55,517 nt of DNA from Blautia hansenii (GTDB lineage Bacteria; Bacillota; Clostridia; Lachnospirales; Lachnospiraceae), in the NCBI RefSeq assembly GCF_013304445.1, contig NZ_JAAITA010000019.1:1-55517 (forward strand), in the 5' to 3' direction. The notes beneath the pieces are model-generated. The model saw only the letters and a list, made by a program, of their open reading frames with translations, was not told the DNA's origin and did no database searches. This document shows positions 54,078-55,517 of this stretch, piece by piece. A program made the position numbers and the translations under genes. Each line of letters starts with the position of its first letter. Within the stretch, counting starts at the first letter, position 1.

Positions 54078-55091
54078 TCATTTTACTCTGATTTTCTGTC
54101 CTGTATAGATTTTATCGGGGTTTTTTATCCCGTTCATTTTCGCAAGCTGCTGATAAGTGGTACCGTACTTTACAGCAATTTTGGAAAGTGTATCACCTGA
54201 TTTTACGACATAAGACTGTTCTGTATACTCCTGGTACAGTCCACGAATATCTCCATCATTGACCCAGCAGAGCTCTTTGTCTAAGAGATACGGATTCCTG
54301 ACGCCGGACTGAATCTTCGTAATGACGCCGTGATTCTTTTCCATTTGGGATGCCGGGATTGCTTTGCTGTTTGGGTCTGTACTGGAAGCATAGCAGGTAG
54401 AGAACACCACATGCTCTCCTACTCTATGCTTAAATCCTGATACTAACGGTTTATTTATATTTCCCAGTCCAATATATTTATCCCAGGCTGCCGCATCTCC
54501 ATAAAAAATAGAACAGTCCAGATTTCCTTCATGACCGTCAATGCGTCCCACAGACGTCCACTGCCACAAAGCCATCGTTTTCCAGTATTTTACTGATGGT
54601 GCCGGACCTGCTCCTGCCATATCCCAGTTGTAATCCGGTATGTTATCCCTGTATTTTGCGCACCAGAGACCATAATCTGCATTTGCTACCGCGGACCAAT
54701 CATAGCGGTTTACTACACTTTCGCTGGTATATAACATAGGTTTGCATCCATATGCCCTTTCTACAATCTGCAGCCATTTCAATGCCCATGCTACATTTGA
54801 GGTATCTTTGTCCTCCCAGTCCAGCACAGGGATGGCTTTGCCAATGTACCCTTTTGTATTTTCGATAAAAAACGCTGCCTCTGCTTCCGGGATGTTTCCA
54901 TTTGCATTTCTCGCAAAATGGTATACACCCAATTTTTTTCCTTGTCTAAATGCCTTCTGAAATTCTCTGTCACAATAAGGATTTACATACGTACAGCCTT
55001 CCGTGGCCTTTACAATAAGCGCATCAAAATCTATATTTTCCTGCGCCATATTTCCCTGGTGAGATGCTGCATCAAGAACTCTTAAACTCAT
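54078..55091 (-). CDS. GH25 lysozyme with C-terminal LysM domain
   Basis: Peptidoglycan muramidase of 337 residues. The GH25 domain (about 1-200) has [39 protein letters not shown], and the catalytic acidic cluster VLDWEDKD. About 215-290 is an unassigned region. The LysM (about 293-337) reads [30 protein letters not shown]. No signal peptide is visible, as for phage endolysins. No prophage genes surround it. AAAGGATAGGAT precedes the ATG. A hairpin with a T6 run lies just upstream on its transcript. Confidence 0.9.
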   Translation of the reverse strand: MSLRVLDAASHQGNMAQENIDFDALIVKATEGCTYVNPYCDREFQKAFRQGKKLGVYHFARNANGNIPEAEAAFFIENTKGYIGKAIPVLDWEDKDTSNVAWALKWLQIVERAYGCKPMLYTSESVVNRYDWSAVANADYGLWCAKYRDNIPDYNWDMAGAGPAPSVKYWKTMALWQWTSVGRIDGHEGNLDCSIFYGDAAAWDKYIGLGNINKPLVSGFKHRVGEHVVFSTCYASSTDPNSKAIPASQMEKNHGVITKIQSGVRNPYLLDKELCWVNDGDIRGLYQEYTEQSYVVKSGDTLSKIAVKYGTTYQQLAKMNGIKNPDKIYTGQKIRVK

Positions 55092-55131
55092 ATCCTATCC
55101 TTTCTTCCGTCACTCATACCGACAGATACAA

Positions 55132-55156
55132 AAAAGAGAGCCCGTTCCAGCCCTCT
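55132..55156 (-). terminator. Hairpin with T-run upstream of the lysozyme gene
   Basis: Minus strand GAGGGCT…GGGCTCTC, seven pairs including wobbles, then TTTTTT. It could be an attenuator for the lysozyme gene, as it precedes its start codon by about 40 bases. Confidence 0.55.
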
Positions 55157-55177
55157 TTGGTTCTATTTTCTAATATT

Positions 55178-55222
55178 TCATTTAAACTCGTTGCTGTTCC
55201 TCTCTCTGTTTATTTTACACAT
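55178..55222 (-). CDS. Candidate 14-residue leader peptide upstream of the lysozyme attenuator
   Basis: Minus strand ATG at 55222, preceded by GAGGAGAAGAG, encodes MCKINRERNSNEFK then TGA. It ends about 20 bases before the hairpin with T6 at 55132-55156. It is too short for a reliable coding call; the leader-peptide reading is my inference from the ribosome site and position. Confidence 0.25.
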   Translation of the reverse strand: MCKINRERNSNEFK

Positions 55223-55268
55223 CTCTTCTCCTCAGGGTTCCTACAACATGTTATAACAATACATATAC

Positions 55269-55292
55269 AAAAAAGCCTAGTAAATACTAGAC
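55269..55292 (-). terminator. Terminator of the rRNA-tRNA transcript
   Basis: GTCTAGTATTTACTAGGC forms a seven-pair stem with four-base loop on the minus strand, followed by T6, eight bases after tRNA-Trp. Confidence 0.75.
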
Positions 55293-55300
55293 TTTTAAAG

Positions 55301-55371
55301 CAGGGGATGAGGGATTCGAACCCCCATCGACGGTTTTGGAGACCGGTGCTCTACCATTGAACTAATCCCCT
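55301..55371 (-). tRNA. trnW: tRNA-Trp (CCA)
   Basis: 71-base cloverleaf: acceptor AGGGGAT pairs with ATCCCCT, discriminator G; the D arm holds AGTTCAATGGTAGAGCA; the anticodon loop CTCCAAA gives CCA; the T arm reads GGGGGTTCGAATCCCTC. It follows the 23S gene in the same orientation, and CCA is not encoded. Confidence 0.96.
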
Positions 55372-55459
55372 ATATAAACTTTCTCAATATATACCTTCAA
55401 AACCGCATACACAAAACCAAACCAATTCCAACTTACCGTTTCGCTTAGCTTTCTAAGCT

Positions 55460-55517
55460 ATTAGGTCAAGCCCTCGACCGATTAGTAGCAGTCAGCTCCA
55501 TACATTGCTGCACTTCC
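55460..55517 (-). rRNA. 23S ribosomal RNA, 3' end (partial)
   Basis: The minus strand reads GCTGACTGCTACTAATCGG then TCGAGGGCTTGACC, the conserved 3' end of 23S in Firmicutes. The gene continues off the window. The short hairpin TAGCTTAGAAAGCTA right after it is a likely processing stem. No 5S gene lies between it and tRNA-Trp. Confidence 0.93.

Overview
The window looks like a chromosomal segment of a low-to-moderate GC anaerobic Firmicute of class Clostridia, most likely a gut Lachnospiraceae. This is inferred from gene content: several CUT1 sugar ABC cassettes paired with YesM/YesN-type two-component systems, GlpP antitermination, a citX-citG fusion, a small alarmone synthetase, and an rRNA operon in which tRNA-Trp follows 23S directly. 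The genus cannot be fixed from the sequence. Promoters are unusually uniform: TTGnnn, a 17-bp spacer, then TAnnnT, often with an extended TGn.

Layout. (1) 23-6537, minus strand: a YesM/YesN pair followed by a CUT1 sugar transporter (binding protein and two permeases), the last permease running to the window edge with a truncated or shifted C-terminus. (2) 6743-11213, minus: a HutD/Ves protein, then TetR - PepD (Xaa-His dipeptidase) - YfcC carrier, a dipeptide/histidine-flavoured cluster. (3) 11494-13964, plus: citC and a citXG fusion, which are citrate lyase activation and prosthetic-group genes with no lyase subunits beside them. (4) 13993-16925, minus: a tightly overlapping operon of DUF5685, a J-domain protein with a cysteine-rich tail, a small membrane protein and a DUF445 membrane protein; this is the least understood conserved-looking module here. 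(5) 17103-19905: small alarmone synthetase, a membrane-anchored unknown and a MATE transporter. (6) 20034-30226, minus: a lipoprotein-kinase-regulator trio (candidate three-component sensor) followed by a CUT1 transporter and a GH36 alpha-galactosidase. (7) 30397-36252: SPOR amidase, fructuronate-reductase-like enzyme, methylglyoxal synthase, and a lipid/glycerol set (lipid kinase, glycerophosphodiesterase, PAP2). (8) 36301-43727, minus: a long glp-led transcript, glpP - GlpA-like - FAD oxidoreductase - DUF1667 - HAD-IIA - sfsA - mutY - glycosyltransferase, with terminator hairpins before glpP and before the GlpA-like gene that fit GlpP antitermination. (9) 43898-45334: L,D-transpeptidase. (10) 45625-53944, minus: an arabinoside locus (LacI regulator, GH127, CUT1 transporter, GH51) with palindromic AAACGTTT operators upstream of both the regulator and the operon. 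(11) 54078-55517, minus: GH25-LysM lysozyme, tRNA-Trp and the 3' end of a 23S rRNA gene.

Themes. Three separate glycan import modules each carry their own regulator: alpha-galactosides (GH36), arabinofuranosides (GH127 and GH51), and one of unknown substrate. None of the glycosidases has a visible signal peptide, so imported oligosaccharides would be cleaved in the cytoplasm. Glycerol-3-phosphate metabolism recurs: a glycerophosphodiesterase could feed the GlpA-like complex controlled by GlpP. No CRISPR array, insertion sequence or integrase was seen.
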